Assembly: GCA_046727855.1 (NCBI GenBank)
Contig: JBKPDL010000020.1
Location: 1 to 29,886, forward strand
Length of the DNA stretch: 29,886 bases
DNA from: DASPWV01 sp046727855
GTDB lineage: Bacteria > Acidobacteriota > Vicinamibacteria > Vicinamibacterales > UBA2999
Reading direction: 5' to 3'
Under the pieces are notes generated by a model. It worked only from the letters and a program-made list of their open reading frames with translations, was not told the DNA's origin and searched no databases. The first letter of the stretch is position 1. Every line of letters begins with the position of its first letter. Below, piece by piece: positions 21,896 through 29,886 of this stretch. The translations under genes and the position numbers were made by a program.

Positions 21896-22330
21896 CCATT
21901 CCCAGTCGAGCAGGCGCTCATCCCGCTCCTGTGGATCAACGTCTTTCGCTATGCGCCGCTCGTTTGTTGGTCCCGGGGACAGGTGTCGGAGCAAGTCGCG
22001 CTGTCGACCCGATCACTGATCGTGTATGGCGATCTCGCCGCCGGGCTCCTGGCACTGCTCGCCGGTGTCTTGCTGCAGGCGAAGGTCCGTCGTGCTGCCG
22101 CCGCCGTGTGGCTGTTCGTCATCGTCGGGGTCGCGGACTCCTTCATCGGCCTCGTCGTCGCGTCGCCCGCACGCATCTATCTGCATCCGCTCGGAACCAG
22201 TTGGTTCGTCGTCGCGTTCTAGGTGCCGGTGACGATGGCGTTCGAAGTTCCTCATCGCATATCATCTGGTCGCCAGACCAAGGCCGTCGCAGCCGACGGG
22301 AAATGCGCAACGCGTAACCGGCGTCGTCCG
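21896..22330 (+). pseudogene. Decayed small integral membrane protein
   Basis: In frame from about 21896 the plus strand reads PFPVEQALIPLLWINVFRYA, then a helix YGDLAAGLLALLAGVLLQAK and another, AAVWLFVIVGVADSFIGLVV, followed by LHPLGTSWFVVAF. A TAG follows where relatives have Tyr, and the frame goes on VPVTMAFE. After a one-base shift it continues KFLIAYHLVARPRP. The pattern (VFRYxPL, SIVGxxD, PLGxSWxVxxFYVPV) is that of a four-helix acidobacterial membrane protein of unknown function. One nonsense codon and one frameshift make it a pseudogene. The 5' end is unclear. Confidence 0.6.
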
Positions 22331-22357
22331 TTGGGCTGGCGGAAAGGAGCAAGCAGC

Positions 22358-23329
22358 ATGCGTCTCCTTCTCGGTGACACTCCACTCGAGTCGTTTGTGC
22401 CACGCGCACCGGTGCCCTCCCAGGGGCAGATCAGAGATTTCCGCGTGCACACCGTGCATCCGCTGTTTCGCGGTGAGGCACATGTGATCGAGCTGGAGGG
22501 GATTCGTCTCGTTCGCGGGCGGTGCCAGGTGCCGCGTCCGGTGATCGTCTGTTGCGAGCAGGAGTCGCCACAGCTGGTCGTGCACGTCGGTCTACGTGGC
22601 CACACCGTCACGCGGACCGACGGCGTGGCCGGACCCCTCTCCGACGAACCGCCCGCTGTCGACGTCGTCTACACGCCGGCGACGCGTACCAGCCTGGCGA
22701 TCCGACGCGACAACGAAACGTTCGTCGTCAACTTCCCGATTGCCGCGCTACGTCGGTGGGCGCGGCGATATCCCGAGCTGCTGGAGAATGTTGTCGACCG
22801 GATCGAGCGCGGGGCAGCCTTCGTCCTCAGCCGGCGGACGGCGCTGCCGACGCCCGCGCTCCTCGGGATCATCGACGCGATCATGAACAGCCATCGTCAC
22901 GGACCGCTTCGCGAGCTCTATGTCGAGGCGAAGGTGCTGGAGCTGCTGGTTCACCAGCTCGGTCCCGTACCCGAGCTGCCGCCCGCGAGCGCACCCGATG
23001 TCGACCGGATGATGGACGCCCGCGATGGCCTGCTGGCGCAGCTACAGGACCCGCCGACTATCGACGAGCTCGCTCACGTTGTCGGCACCAACGCCTTCCG
23101 ACTGAAGCGCGACTTCAAGGCGGTGTTCGGCAGGAGCATTCGCGCCTTCGTGCTGGCGCAACGGCACGAGATAGCGCGCACCCATTTGCTCGACACTCGC
23201 TTGTCGATCAAAGAGATTGCCGCCCGCATCGGCTACTCTGACGTCGCGCACTTCAGTATCGCTTTCAAACGGCATCAGGGCGTGTCGCCGAGCGTCCTCC
23301 GTGGCCGTCGGCGCGAAGAGCGCGATTGA
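22358..23329 (+). CDS. AraC-family transcriptional regulator
   Basis: A 323-residue protein. The N-terminal ~200 residues are an AraC-binding-like or cupin-type sensor (AHVIELEGIRLVRGRCQVPR ... VNFPIAALRRWARRYPELL). The C-terminal ~100 form the paired HTH domain: TIDELAHVVGTNAFRLKRDF and KAVFGRSIRAFVLAQRHEIA, then LSIKEIAARIGYSDVAHFSI and AFKRHQGVSP. The second helix-turn-helix matches the AraC signature. The ATG at 22358 has AAAGGAG eight bases upstream; upstream sequence in the frame belongs to the decayed membrane protein. It points away from the tautomerase-catalase series but is separated from it by about 1 kb of remnants. It may control that series (inference from proximity only). Confidence 0.85.
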   Translation: MRLLLGDTPLESFVPRAPVPSQGQIRDFRVHTVHPLFRGEAHVIELEGIRLVRGRCQVPRPVIVCCEQESPQLVVHVGLRGHTVTRTDGVAGPLSDEPPAVDVVYTPATRTSLAIRRDNETFVVNFPIAALRRWARRYPELLENVVDRIERGAAFVLSRRTALPTPALLGIIDAIMNSHRHGPLRELYVEAKVLELLVHQLGPVPELPPASAPDVDRMMDARDGLLAQLQDPPTIDELAHVVGTNAFRLKRDFKAVFGRSIRAFVLAQRHEIARTHLLDTRLSIKEIAARIGYSDVAHFSIAFKRHQGVSPSVLRGRRREERD

Positions 23330-24159
23330 GCGAGCATTTGCCGACGGCGCGGACGAATCCGTTCACTGAGCATCGTCGCTGACGACCAGAGAACCGTTGA
23401 CCGGAGTGAGGCTGGCGCGACGGTAGATGTTGGGGCGCGCGGGGGCTGGAGCTGCATCAGTGATGCACGCCACTCGGAGGTTCCGCGAAATGTACGGCGG
23501 CGAGGGCGGGTCCACGGGCGCGTTTGTGTGCAAGAAACGCGACTGGTTGCGCGGCGCAAACCGAACACGGAATCGAGCTGCCGTCGCGAAGACGGCGAGC
23601 ATGCCGCGCGCGCCGCTGAATCGTCGTGAACGAGAAAGGTCCATTCGTCACCGGCGGAGGCGCGGTCGCTCAAATCGACGCGTGCCGCTCATTCTGAGTG
23701 ATCGGTCATCGCGGCTCAGGTGAGGTCGAACGATCTAAACGTTGATGCGAGTCCTGGCATGTGGCGTGCTGATGCTCGGTGCAACCGAATGGTCGAGTAA
23801 TGCGATATCGACCGCGCGAGTGTACGCGCTTGGCGCGAGTTGGAGGGCGACATGAGTGGGGCAATGACGCGAGTGAACGAGAGGTCACCGACACAGGCAC
23901 CCGGTCGCCCCGTGTCGGCTAGTGCGATGACAACGAGACAGCCAAGCGGCGTCGTTGGGCTGAATGCCAACGGCGTCGGGGTGTTGTCGCCGGTTGAACC
24001 TGAGTTCTATGAAGTGGCTCGTCCGCTCCTCGGGGAACGAATCGCCGATGTCGGTCTTAGGCTTAAACCGACTTGGCGATTGTCTCGAACGAAAACGCCC
24101 AGACAGTGGTGAGCCTAATCTGGCAGTACCGAACCGATCCCGCCCCGAGTCGGACTGTG
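23330..24159. other. Long intergenic region without a recognisable gene
   Basis: 830 bases separate the AraC gene from the end of the ADOP permease. On the minus strand 23363-23644 is open with neighbour-like codon use (for example PYISRNLRVACITDAAPAPA, RPNIYRRASLTPVNGSLVV), but I recognise no family and no ribosome-binding site. On the plus strand 23743-23853 encodes a short leader-like MRVLACGVLMLGATEWSSNA. These may be remnants. I see no RNA gene or repeat here. Confidence 0.4.
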
Positions 24160-26586
24160 CTACTCCGCACGCAGTAGTGTGACGGGATCGACCCTCGTAG
24201 CCCGACGCGTTGGCAACCACACTGATGCGAGCGCGGCCGCGGTGAGCGCGATGGGAACGGATACGAACACGAACGCATCGTGGGCCGTGACTCCGAAGAG
24301 AAAACTGGAGATGAAGTCCGCAAGTCCCAATGCCGCAACCATGCCGATCGCGATTCCAGTCAATGTGAGCCGGAGCATGTCATGGACAATTAGGAAGCGA
24401 ATCTGCGTCGACTTTGCACCGAGGGCGATACGGATGCCCATCTCACGTACACGCTGGCGCACGGCGTGCGCGGTTATGCCGTAGACCCCGAGCACCGAAA
24501 GCAGCAACGCGCAGGCGGCAAATACGGCGAGCAACCACATCTCGAACCGCGAGCGCGCCGACGACGACCACACCACGTCATCCATCGAGCGAATCCGCCC
24601 CACTGGGGCATTCGTCACCCGGGTCAACTCAGCCCGCGCAGCAGCGGCAGCCGATAATGGATCGCCAGTGGTTCGAACTGCCCACGTCAAGCGCCCTCCG
24701 AGCTGATTCACGAACGTCAATGTCGGATTCGGGAGCTGAGCGATCGGCAGGTACACGGCATGTCGGGGCGGGAATCGCAGGCCGCCCTGGCGAACATCAC
24801 CGACGATGCCCACGATTTGTCTCGGCCCATCGTCGAACTCTGGTCCAGCGCCCCGGCCGAGGACGACAAAGTCTCCGAGCGGTTCGCGATTCGGCCAGAG
24901 ACGCCGCGCTAGCGCTTCGTTGACGAGTGCCACTGGGGGTGCTCGATGACCATCGCGCTCGGTGAACAGCCGCCCTTTGACGAGAGGAATGCGAAAGACG
25001 TCGAAGTACTGCGACGACACGGGGCGCCAGCTGCCGAGAATTCCGTCGTCGCGACCACGTCCGACCACTTCGATCTGCAGGTTCGCATCGCCCTCGAGCG
25101 GTAGGTCTGTCAGGAGCACACCTACTGCCTCAACCCCAGGAATCGCCGTCAGCCGTGCGGCGCCATCGCTGATGACCGCCGCAGTCTGGACTGTTGATGC
25201 GAATCGCTCGTCGGTCATGGCGGTACGCAACGTCAAGATCTGACGCGAATCGAAACCCGGATCGACGCGCTCGGTCGCGGCCACACTGCGCACCAGCAGC
25301 GTAGCCGCAACCAGCAACACCGATGCAAGGGCCACCTCGACGATGACGAGCGCCATTCTCGCCGAGCCTCGATGCTTGGCCGTCCCCGCCGCATTGCCTG
25401 GTGACAACCGGAGCGTCGTGAGGAGGTCCACGCGGGAGATGCGCAGCACCGGCAGCAGGCCAGCACCTGCAATTGTGGCCGCGGACACAATCGAGGCAAA
25501 TAGCAGCACACGCCAGTCGAGCATCACGTCGGATCCATCCTGAGCGATGCGCGGAAGGTTGCCAGGCTCGATCGCGAGCAGGGAACGCATGCCCACGAAT
25601 CCGCTGGCGATGCCAAGCGCGCCGCCCGCCATCGCGAGGAACGCACACTCCGCGAGCACCTGACGGATCAGGCGATTTTGAGAAGCTCCGGTTGCCGAGC
25701 GAACGGCAAATTCACGCTGCCGCTCAGATGCTCGCACGAACAACAGAGTTGCCATGTTCGCGCACGCGATGAGCAGCAGACAACCGACGGTCGCGAGTAG
25801 CAGCTGCAACGAAGCCGTACTTGGTTCGACAACAATGCGTTGGAGTGGCACCAGCGTGAGGCTCAGGTTCGGCGCCAAAACACCCGGGAACTCTCGGCGA
25901 AATCGCTCTACTGCCTCGCGGGTCTGTGCCTGGGCGTCATCGAGCGACAGATGTGGGCGTAGTCGACCGGCCACAAGAAGCGTGTTCGCATCGGTTCGGG
26001 TGCTTGGGTCGATGCGCAGCGGTACCCAGACGTCCGGGACCTGGGCGACGCGCGGAGCTGTCGAGCGCGCATCGAAGGTCGGACCCAGCACGCCGACGAT
26101 GTCATGCCTGACCCGATTCAGCTCCAGGCTCTGTCCTATTACAGCGGTCCCGCCGCCGAATTGACGCAACCAATAACCATAACTGAGCACGACGACTGGC
26201 GGGCCTCCAGGCCGGTCATCGTCGGTGGTGAAGGCGCGACCCTGCACGAAGGTCGCACCAAAGAGATGGAAGAAGCCGGCAGTGACCTGTCCGCCCACGA
26301 TCTGTTCCTGTCGATCGCGACTTGTTACGTTCATCAACGCTGGAAAACGATAGGCGGCAGCGTCGGCGATAGCGGTCGTCGAGGTCTTCCACGTGGTGAA
26401 CTTTGGCTCTGAAACGCCGGGAACTTGCCGACCCGCGTCGTCGCTGTGCACGAGCAGCATTAGCCGAGCGGGCTCTGGATATGGCAGCGGTTTCAAAAGT
26501 ACCGCATTGACGACCGAAAATACTGCCGTGCTCGATCCGATGCCGAGTGCCAAAGTCACGAGCACAAGCGAGACGAATCCTGGTGC
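24160..26586 (-). pseudogene. ADOP-type (MacB/FtsX) ABC transporter permease lacking its N-terminus
   Basis: About 808 residues are readable. Homology begins at APGFVSLVLVTLALGIGSST, the first transmembrane helix of the family. It continues through the MacB periplasmic core, the first FtsX domain (LLLATVGCLLLIACANMATL) and a central loop. The second FtsX domain follows (WLLAVFAACALLLSVLGVYG), and the protein ends TRRATRVDPVTLLRAE. This tail is the normal C-terminus of ADOP permeases. Full-length relatives carry 60-90 more residues at the N-terminus (a 'permease prefix' segment before the first helix). Here those are replaced, near 26587, by the tail of a different ADOP gene in another frame. 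Translation could begin at a TTG at 26598, but no ribosome-binding site is seen. Such permeases are thought to act in export or lipoprotein handling. Whether this copy is expressed is doubtful. Confidence 0.8.
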
Positions 26587-26587
26587 G

Positions 26588-26758
26588 CACCATCCCAATC
26601 ACATCGCGACTCGTCGCGCCAAGCGCCATATGAATGCCGATCTCGTTGATGCGGCGCGTCACGGTGTAAGCCAGCAATCCATACAGTCCGATCGCGACGA
26701 GCGTCGCCGCCACAATGCCGAAGAGCACGGACAGCATCGCGATCAAGCTGCGGCGCCA
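26588..26758 (-). pseudogene. C-terminal fragment of a second ADOP permease
   Basis: The minus strand reads RRSLIAMLSVLFGIVAATLV, then AIGLYGLLAYTVTRRINEIG and IHMALGATSRDVIGMV. This is the start of the last FtsX domain of an ADOP permease (family pattern RERLIAxLSxFFGxLALLLAxIGLYGVxxYxVxRRxxEIGIRMALGA). It stops at about 26588, where the other ADOP gene begins in a different frame. On the other side it stops at 26758, next to the ATG of the histone-like gene on the opposite strand. Only about 57 residues remain. Confidence 0.75.
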
Positions 26759-27062
26759 TGGCGAAATCGGCAGCAGGGAAGGCGGCGGTCACTCGAAAGC
26801 GCAAAGCGGCAGCCCGGAAGGCGGCCAGCACGCGAAAGCGACGCGCGGGTGGTGCGAAAGTGGCCTGACCACACGGAAACGCCGCGCAGCAGGACGCAAG
26901 GCCGCGACTACTAGGAAGCGGCGAGCCGCGGCTGCGAAAGCGCGCGCCGCGAGGCAGGCGCGAGGAGCTCAATCCGCTTCAGTCGCGACTCCGCCCGGAG
27001 CGGCCGCCACAGCGGGCGAATCGGCAGCTCAAACTGCTTCGGAGCCAACTGAGACGCCATAG
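26759..27062 (+). pseudogene. Histone-H1-like basic repeat protein, frameshifted
   Basis: From the ATG at 26759: MAKSAAGKAAVTRKRKAAAR, then KAASTRKRRAGGAKVA and a TGA. In the next frame the same repeat continues TTRKRRAAGRKAATTRKRRA, AAAKARAARQARG, and ends with an acidic/neutral tail SVATPPGAAATAGESAAQTA to a stop at 27062. The repeated K/T-A-A-x-x-RKRRA units are typical of bacterial histone H1-like or AlgP-like DNA-binding proteins, which coat DNA through lysine/arginine tails. Two extra bases (or one missing) near 26870 separate the halves; restored, it would be about 100 residues. The ATG lies exactly at the edge of the ADOP fragment, with no ribosome-binding site before it, so the native upstream region may be lost. 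Confidence 0.55.
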
Positions 27063-27482
27063 CACTCCGGCGGTCCGGAGCGAGCGGAGGGTCAACGGCT
27101 CCCCGGGTATCCGCGCCCCAGTCGCCGCCTATCAAATCATCAGCGCGCATTGAGAATCGTCGGCGATGGGGCGAGTTGCGCGGACTCGCAACCGCCATTA
27201 TCAGCAGCTTTGGCCCCTCGTAGCGTGATGATAACTGCCTCCTCACGGGGCTCGAACCAGCAACCGTCCGGTTAAGAGGTTGATACAGGCGTGATTCTTA
27301 TTGGGCGACGCGACCGCAGGATTCCGGCGCCCGCGGAGCAGGAGAGCGACCCCGCGACTGCGGATCCATGAAGACGGTTGGTTGCCCGAAGTTCGCAGCG
27401 CGGAAGGCGTAGTGCTTGTTCCGATTCCTGGACACTTCGGCGTTTCTCGCGAGTAACGAAGCGGTCGCTCAGCCGCAATTCA
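27063..27482. other. Intergenic region, mostly featureless
   Basis: Apart from the tRNA-like fragment at 27236-27280 I find no gene, clear promoter or strong palindrome in these 420 bases. Confidence 0.4.
27236..27280 (-). other. 3' half of a tRNA-like sequence
   Basis: The minus strand reads an anticodon-loop-like CTCTTAA (27278-27272, anticodon CTT for lysine if genuine), then CCGGACGGTTG. A T-arm with GGTTCGAGC (loop at 27256-27250, stem with one mismatch) follows, and an acceptor-like GAGGAGGCA. Nothing resembling a D-arm or 5' acceptor strand lies upstream, and the sequence 5' of the loop cannot pair with CCGGA. It therefore looks like a tRNA cut in the anticodon loop, as left by integrative elements, and not a working tRNA. 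Confidence 0.4.
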
Positions 27483-28175
27483 CTACTGCGCAAGCCGATA
27501 TAGTCTGTGACCTACAAGAAAGAGCCAGATGGTGGCAGCAACAGCATTCAGGATTATGGCTATGTGTACGCCCGCTACTGCGGCTAGACCAAAGATGCCC
27601 GTCACAATGCCGACATACGCCGTAAGCTTACTGAATACGCTCTTCAGCATCACGATTCCAATGACCAGACACGCCAATGAGAGGGTGCCGATCGCCCAGA
27701 CACGCGCCAAAGGAGACTCGAGCACGGCGGACACATACGTCGCAGCCGCGACGAAGATCGCTCTCTGCCTCTCCGTGGTGGCGGCTGTATAGCCTTCACT
27801 CAGCAAGATCAATGAGCCGTAGCATGTCCAATTGACCGCATTTTCCAGAACGACGAAAAGACCCACGAACGCGACGCCCAGGAGCATCGCAAATCGATTC
27901 ACACCCCGCAGTGCAAAGTAGAGTGACAGCGCGACTGGCACATAGAGGAAATTCGTGAGGACAGAGGCGCCGACGATAGCCCACCATGTCGTTGTCTTTC
28001 CAACGAGGTAATTTAGTCTAGCCTCGCCCCCCTCCGGCGGCGCACCGACAGATGCGTACAACGCAATGATGACGATGTACGCTACACCAATTGCAAGCGA
28101 GGCCATGCCGCCAACGCGAAACAACCAGCTCTCGTCTCGGTTCACCTCGCTGCCAGTCACCTCGGTGCTATTCAT
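27483..28175 (-). CDS. Integral membrane protein, DUF4386-like
   Basis: A 230-residue protein with about six transmembrane helices. Examples are MASLAIGVAYIVIIALYASV at ~24-43, VLTNFLYVPVALSLYFALRG near 86-105, and a final IAIILNAVAATIWLFLVGHR. The arrangement and the FLYVPVALSLYFAL stretch resemble DUF4386-type proteins, whose function is unknown; the assignment is tentative. GAGGAG lies about eight bases before the ATG. It is divergent from the padR gene with 282 bases between them. Confidence 0.65.
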   Translation of the reverse strand: MNSTEVTGSEVNRDESWLFRVGGMASLAIGVAYIVIIALYASVGAPPEGGEARLNYLVGKTTTWWAIVGASVLTNFLYVPVALSLYFALRGVNRFAMLLGVAFVGLFVVLENAVNWTCYGSLILLSEGYTAATTERQRAIFVAAATYVSAVLESPLARVWAIGTLSLACLVIGIVMLKSVFSKLTAYVGIVTGIFGLAAVAGVHIAIILNAVAATIWLFLVGHRLYRLAQ

Positions 28176-28418
28176 CAGTTAGTCTCCTCGAGTATCAACA
28201 CGCACGCCAACTAATGTGGCCGGCTGTGTACCTGTATCGTGCATCTGTTACTCGCCGAAAGTCGCCAAGGGACTTTCTAAGCGGGTCCGGGTCGGTCGGA
28301 AGTCCCTTCGCCGTAACACAGGACCGATTTTCGCGCCGGGAGGTGTCGACTTCCACTGCAGCGCCGTTGTCCAACTCCTACCCGCTTCCATCAATCGAGG
28401 CGCTTTGACCTCGGGCTA

Positions 28419-28447
28419 TTGACATACATAGCACCGCAATGTATAAA
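28419..28447 (+). promoter_or_regulatory. padR promoter with overlapping operator dyad
   Basis: A perfect TTGACA (28419-28424) and TATAAA (28442-28447) are separated by exactly 17 bases. An inverted repeat ATACAT-N9-ATGTAT (28424-28429, 28439-28444) spans the spacer and -10. PadR proteins bind ATGT/ACAT-type dyads, so autorepression is likely. The first ATG is about ten bases after the -10 element, so the transcript is leaderless or nearly so. Confidence 0.75.
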
Positions 28448-28457
28448 ACTTCTACGT

Positions 28458-28796
28458 ATGGACATGAGCAAGGACCTGGTTGCTGCCTCCGCCACGCCGC
28501 TCGTGCTCGCCATCCTTGCCGACGGCGACAGTTACGGCTATGCCATCATCAAGCGAGTGGCTGAGTTGTCAGGCGGGCACTTACAGTGGAATGACGGCAT
28601 GCTGTATCCCGTGCTGCACCGGCTCGAGCGCCAAGGTCATGTCGCGGCGAAGTGGGCCGTGTCCGAGAGTGGCCGCAAGCGCAAGTACTACCGGATCACG
28701 AAAGAAGGCCGGGCGCAGCTCGCCGCCCATCGGGAACAGTGGAAGGCTGTCGACGGCACCCTCCGGGGCATCTGGATGCAGGCATGCACAGTATGA
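28458..28796 (+). CDS. PadR-family transcriptional repressor
   Basis: A 112-residue winged-helix regulator. MSKDLVAASATPLVLAILAD and GDSYGYAIIKRVAELSGGHL are the PadR N-terminal helices. NDGMLYPVLHRLERQGHVAA is the recognition-helix and wing start, and YYRITKEGRAQLAAHREQWK ends the domain. This is the short PadR type that lacks a long C-terminal dimerisation domain. Two in-frame ATGs (28458, 28464) are possible; neither has a ribosome-binding site, consistent with the promoter position. The stop overlaps the next start (ATGA at 28793-28796), so the two are translationally coupled. Such PadR genes usually regulate the membrane or permease gene that follows. Confidence 0.9.
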   Translation: MDMSKDLVAASATPLVLAILADGDSYGYAIIKRVAELSGGHLQWNDGMLYPVLHRLERQGHVAAKWAVSESGRKRKYYRITKEGRAQLAAHREQWKAVDGTLRGIWMQACTV

Positions 28797-29886
28797 CGCC
28801 CTTCGCCGATCAGCCAATCGAGGATCAAATCGCGCAGTGGCGGGCCTACCTACGCCGCCGGCAGGCTGTTCACGGTCCCGACGTGGAGGAACTCGAGGGA
28901 CACCTGCGCGACCAGTTGGTCGCGCTCACCGAGGCCGGCCTCGCCGGAGATGAAGCTTTCTTAGTCGCGGTCAAGCGCATGGGCAACCTCGATGCGCTGT
29001 CACGCGAGTTCGCACGCGCGCATTCCGAGCGGCTGTGGAAGCAATTGGCCGTGGCGCCCGATACTGACGCGCCGGCAAACACCTCACGCACCGAGCTCCT
29101 TGTCGTCTTGAGCCTTGCCGTCGCCGCGGGATTAGCGGTCAAGCTGCCAGCGTTGTTCGGTCTTTCGCTCAGCCCTGATGAGGAAGTGCCTTCGTTCTAC
29201 TTCCGCAACGCCAGCCTGTTCGTCTTCCCGCTGCTCACGATCTACTTCATGTGGAAACGCGGGTTGAATGCTGTGAGCGGCCTCTGGCTCGCGCTGCCCT
29301 TCGCGGCCGCGGTCGTGTTCGCCAACGTCTTCCCCTTCCACAATCCAGAACGGCTCGACAACTTCCCCGAGGGCAGCGACACTCAGGTGCTGACCGTTTT
29401 GCATCTGCCCATCGCGTTGTGGCTGATGGCCATCGGTGTAGCGTACGTCGGAGGCCGCTGGTTCTCCTCCGGCCGGCGTATGGACTTCGTGCGGTTCTCG
29501 GGCGAGCTGGCCATCTACTACGTGCTCATCGCGCTCGGCGGGGGAGTCGTCACCGGCTTTACGGCCATGTTGTTCTCCGCCATCGATATGAATCCTGGGT
29601 GGTTCATCGCGGGCTGGCTGATCCCGTGTGGGGCGGCAGGGGCCGTCATCATCGGATCCTGGCTGGTGGAAGCGAAGCAAAGCGTCATCGAGAACATGGC
29701 ACCGGTGCTGACCAGGCTGTTCACGCCGCTGTTCACGATTCTGCTCCTTGGGTTTCTGGCGACGATGGCGTGGACAGGCAACCCGATCAACGTGAAGCGG
29801 GAGATCCTGATCGGCTTCGATCTGCTGCTGGCCGTCGTCGTGGGGCTGGTGCTCTACGCCGCCTCCGCGCGCGACCCGCAGGCACC
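28793..29886 (+). CDS. Permease-prefix-domain membrane protein, cut by the window end
   Basis: At least 364 residues, open to the end of the window. The N-terminal ~85 residues (IEDQIAQWRAYLRRRQAVHG, DVEELEGHLRDQLVALTEAG, FLVAVKRMGNLDALSREFAR) are the 'permease prefix domain 1' helical unit that is normally found before ADOP permeases or with PadR partners. About seven transmembrane helices follow (starting LLVVLSLAVAAGLAVKLPAL near 105), with an acidic loop NPERLDNFPEGSDTQ. The membrane part is not FtsX-like. Start choice: ATG at 28793 overlaps the padR stop; another in-frame ATG is nine bases upstream. Its function is unknown; it probably forms a signalling or stress pair with the PadR repressor. 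The frame has no stop in the window, so the 3' end lies beyond it. Confidence 0.8.
   Translation, partial: MTPFADQPIEDQIAQWRAYLRRRQAVHGPDVEELEGHLRDQLVALTEAGLAGDEAFLVAVKRMGNLDALSREFARAHSERLWKQLAVAPDTDAPANTSRTELLVVLSLAVAAGLAVKLPALFGLSLSPDEEVPSFYFRNASLFVFPLLTIYFMWKRGLNAVSGLWLALPFAAAVVFANVFPFHNPERLDNFPEGSDTQVLTVLHLPIALWLMAIGVAYVGGRWFSSGRRMDFVRFSGELAIYYVLIALGGGVVTGFTAMLFSAIDMNPGWFIAGWLIPCGAAGAVIIGSWLVEAKQSVIENMAPVLTRLFTPLFTILLLGFLATMAWTGNPINVKREILIGFDLLLAVVVGLVLYAASARDPQA

Noticed and set aside
23363..23644. A real minus-strand gene of 93 codons
   Set aside because: Codon use looks coding-like, but there is no ribosome-binding site, no recognisable family and no conserved context, so it is described only within the intergenic entry.
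27236..27280. A functional tRNA-Lys gene
   Set aside because: No D-arm, no 5' acceptor strand and no anticodon-stem pairing; only the 3' half resembles a tRNA.

Overview
The window looks like a GC-rich chromosome segment from an acidobacterium, most likely of the Vicinamibacteria type. This is inferred from gene content: a TonB-dependent receptor with an N-terminal carboxypeptidase-regulatory domain, an ADOP-type (MacB/FtsX) permease, a Ser/Thr kinase with a PD40 propeller sensor, PadR regulators with a permease-prefix membrane protein, and DUF6807 and DUF6152 proteins. No phage, plasmid, CRISPR array or intact insertion sequence is visible.

Layout. 1-225: three hairpins. 226-2168: a secreted DUF6807 protein, convergent with a secreted protein of unknown function. 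2380-2690: two gene remnants abutting on opposite strands. 2772-6739: mscL with a C-terminal zinc ribbon, a palindromic repeat cluster, cydAB (cytochrome bd oxidase), an outer-membrane barrel protein and a DUF6152 protein. 6784-9850: a decay zone holding a frameshifted glycosyltransferase start, a TonB receptor lacking its C-terminal half, a hydrolase N-terminus, a 90-base inverted repeat and an aminotransferase C-terminus. 9856-11565: an ECF sigma factor overlapping a membrane protein, divergent from an exported DinB-like protein. 11599-12722: a MocR-type remnant and a vapBC module whose toxin carries an in-frame stop. 13378-16041: the kinase. 16884-21286: five same-strand genes for tautomerase, catalase-like protein, NAD(P)-binding protein (frameshifted), RibD/DHFR-like reductase and alpha/beta hydrolase. 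Beyond them lie a decayed second catalase copy and an AraC regulator. 24160-27062: an ADOP permease lacking its N-terminus, joined to the tail of another ADOP permease, then a frameshifted histone-H1-like gene. 27236-27280: a tRNA-3'-like fragment. 27483-29886: a membrane protein divergent from a padR gene coupled to a permease-prefix membrane protein that runs off the window.

How the genes work together. CydA and CydB form one terminal oxidase and are translationally coupled. The tautomerase-to-hydrolase series reads as a detoxification or small-molecule-modification cluster, possibly under the nearby AraC regulator (inference). The sigma factor and membrane protein overlap and may form a regulator/partner pair. 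PadR probably represses its own operon through a dyad in its promoter.

The main unusual feature is the density of gene remnants: about fifteen decayed or truncated genes in 30 kb. Several preserve visible junctions, single-base frameshifts or single-codon stops. I did not find a convincing novel multi-gene defence or biosynthetic system. The best leads are the hairpin repeat family shared by positions 1-65 and 12935-13016, the broken vapC, the ADOP chimera, the frameshifted histone-like gene and the partial tRNA.
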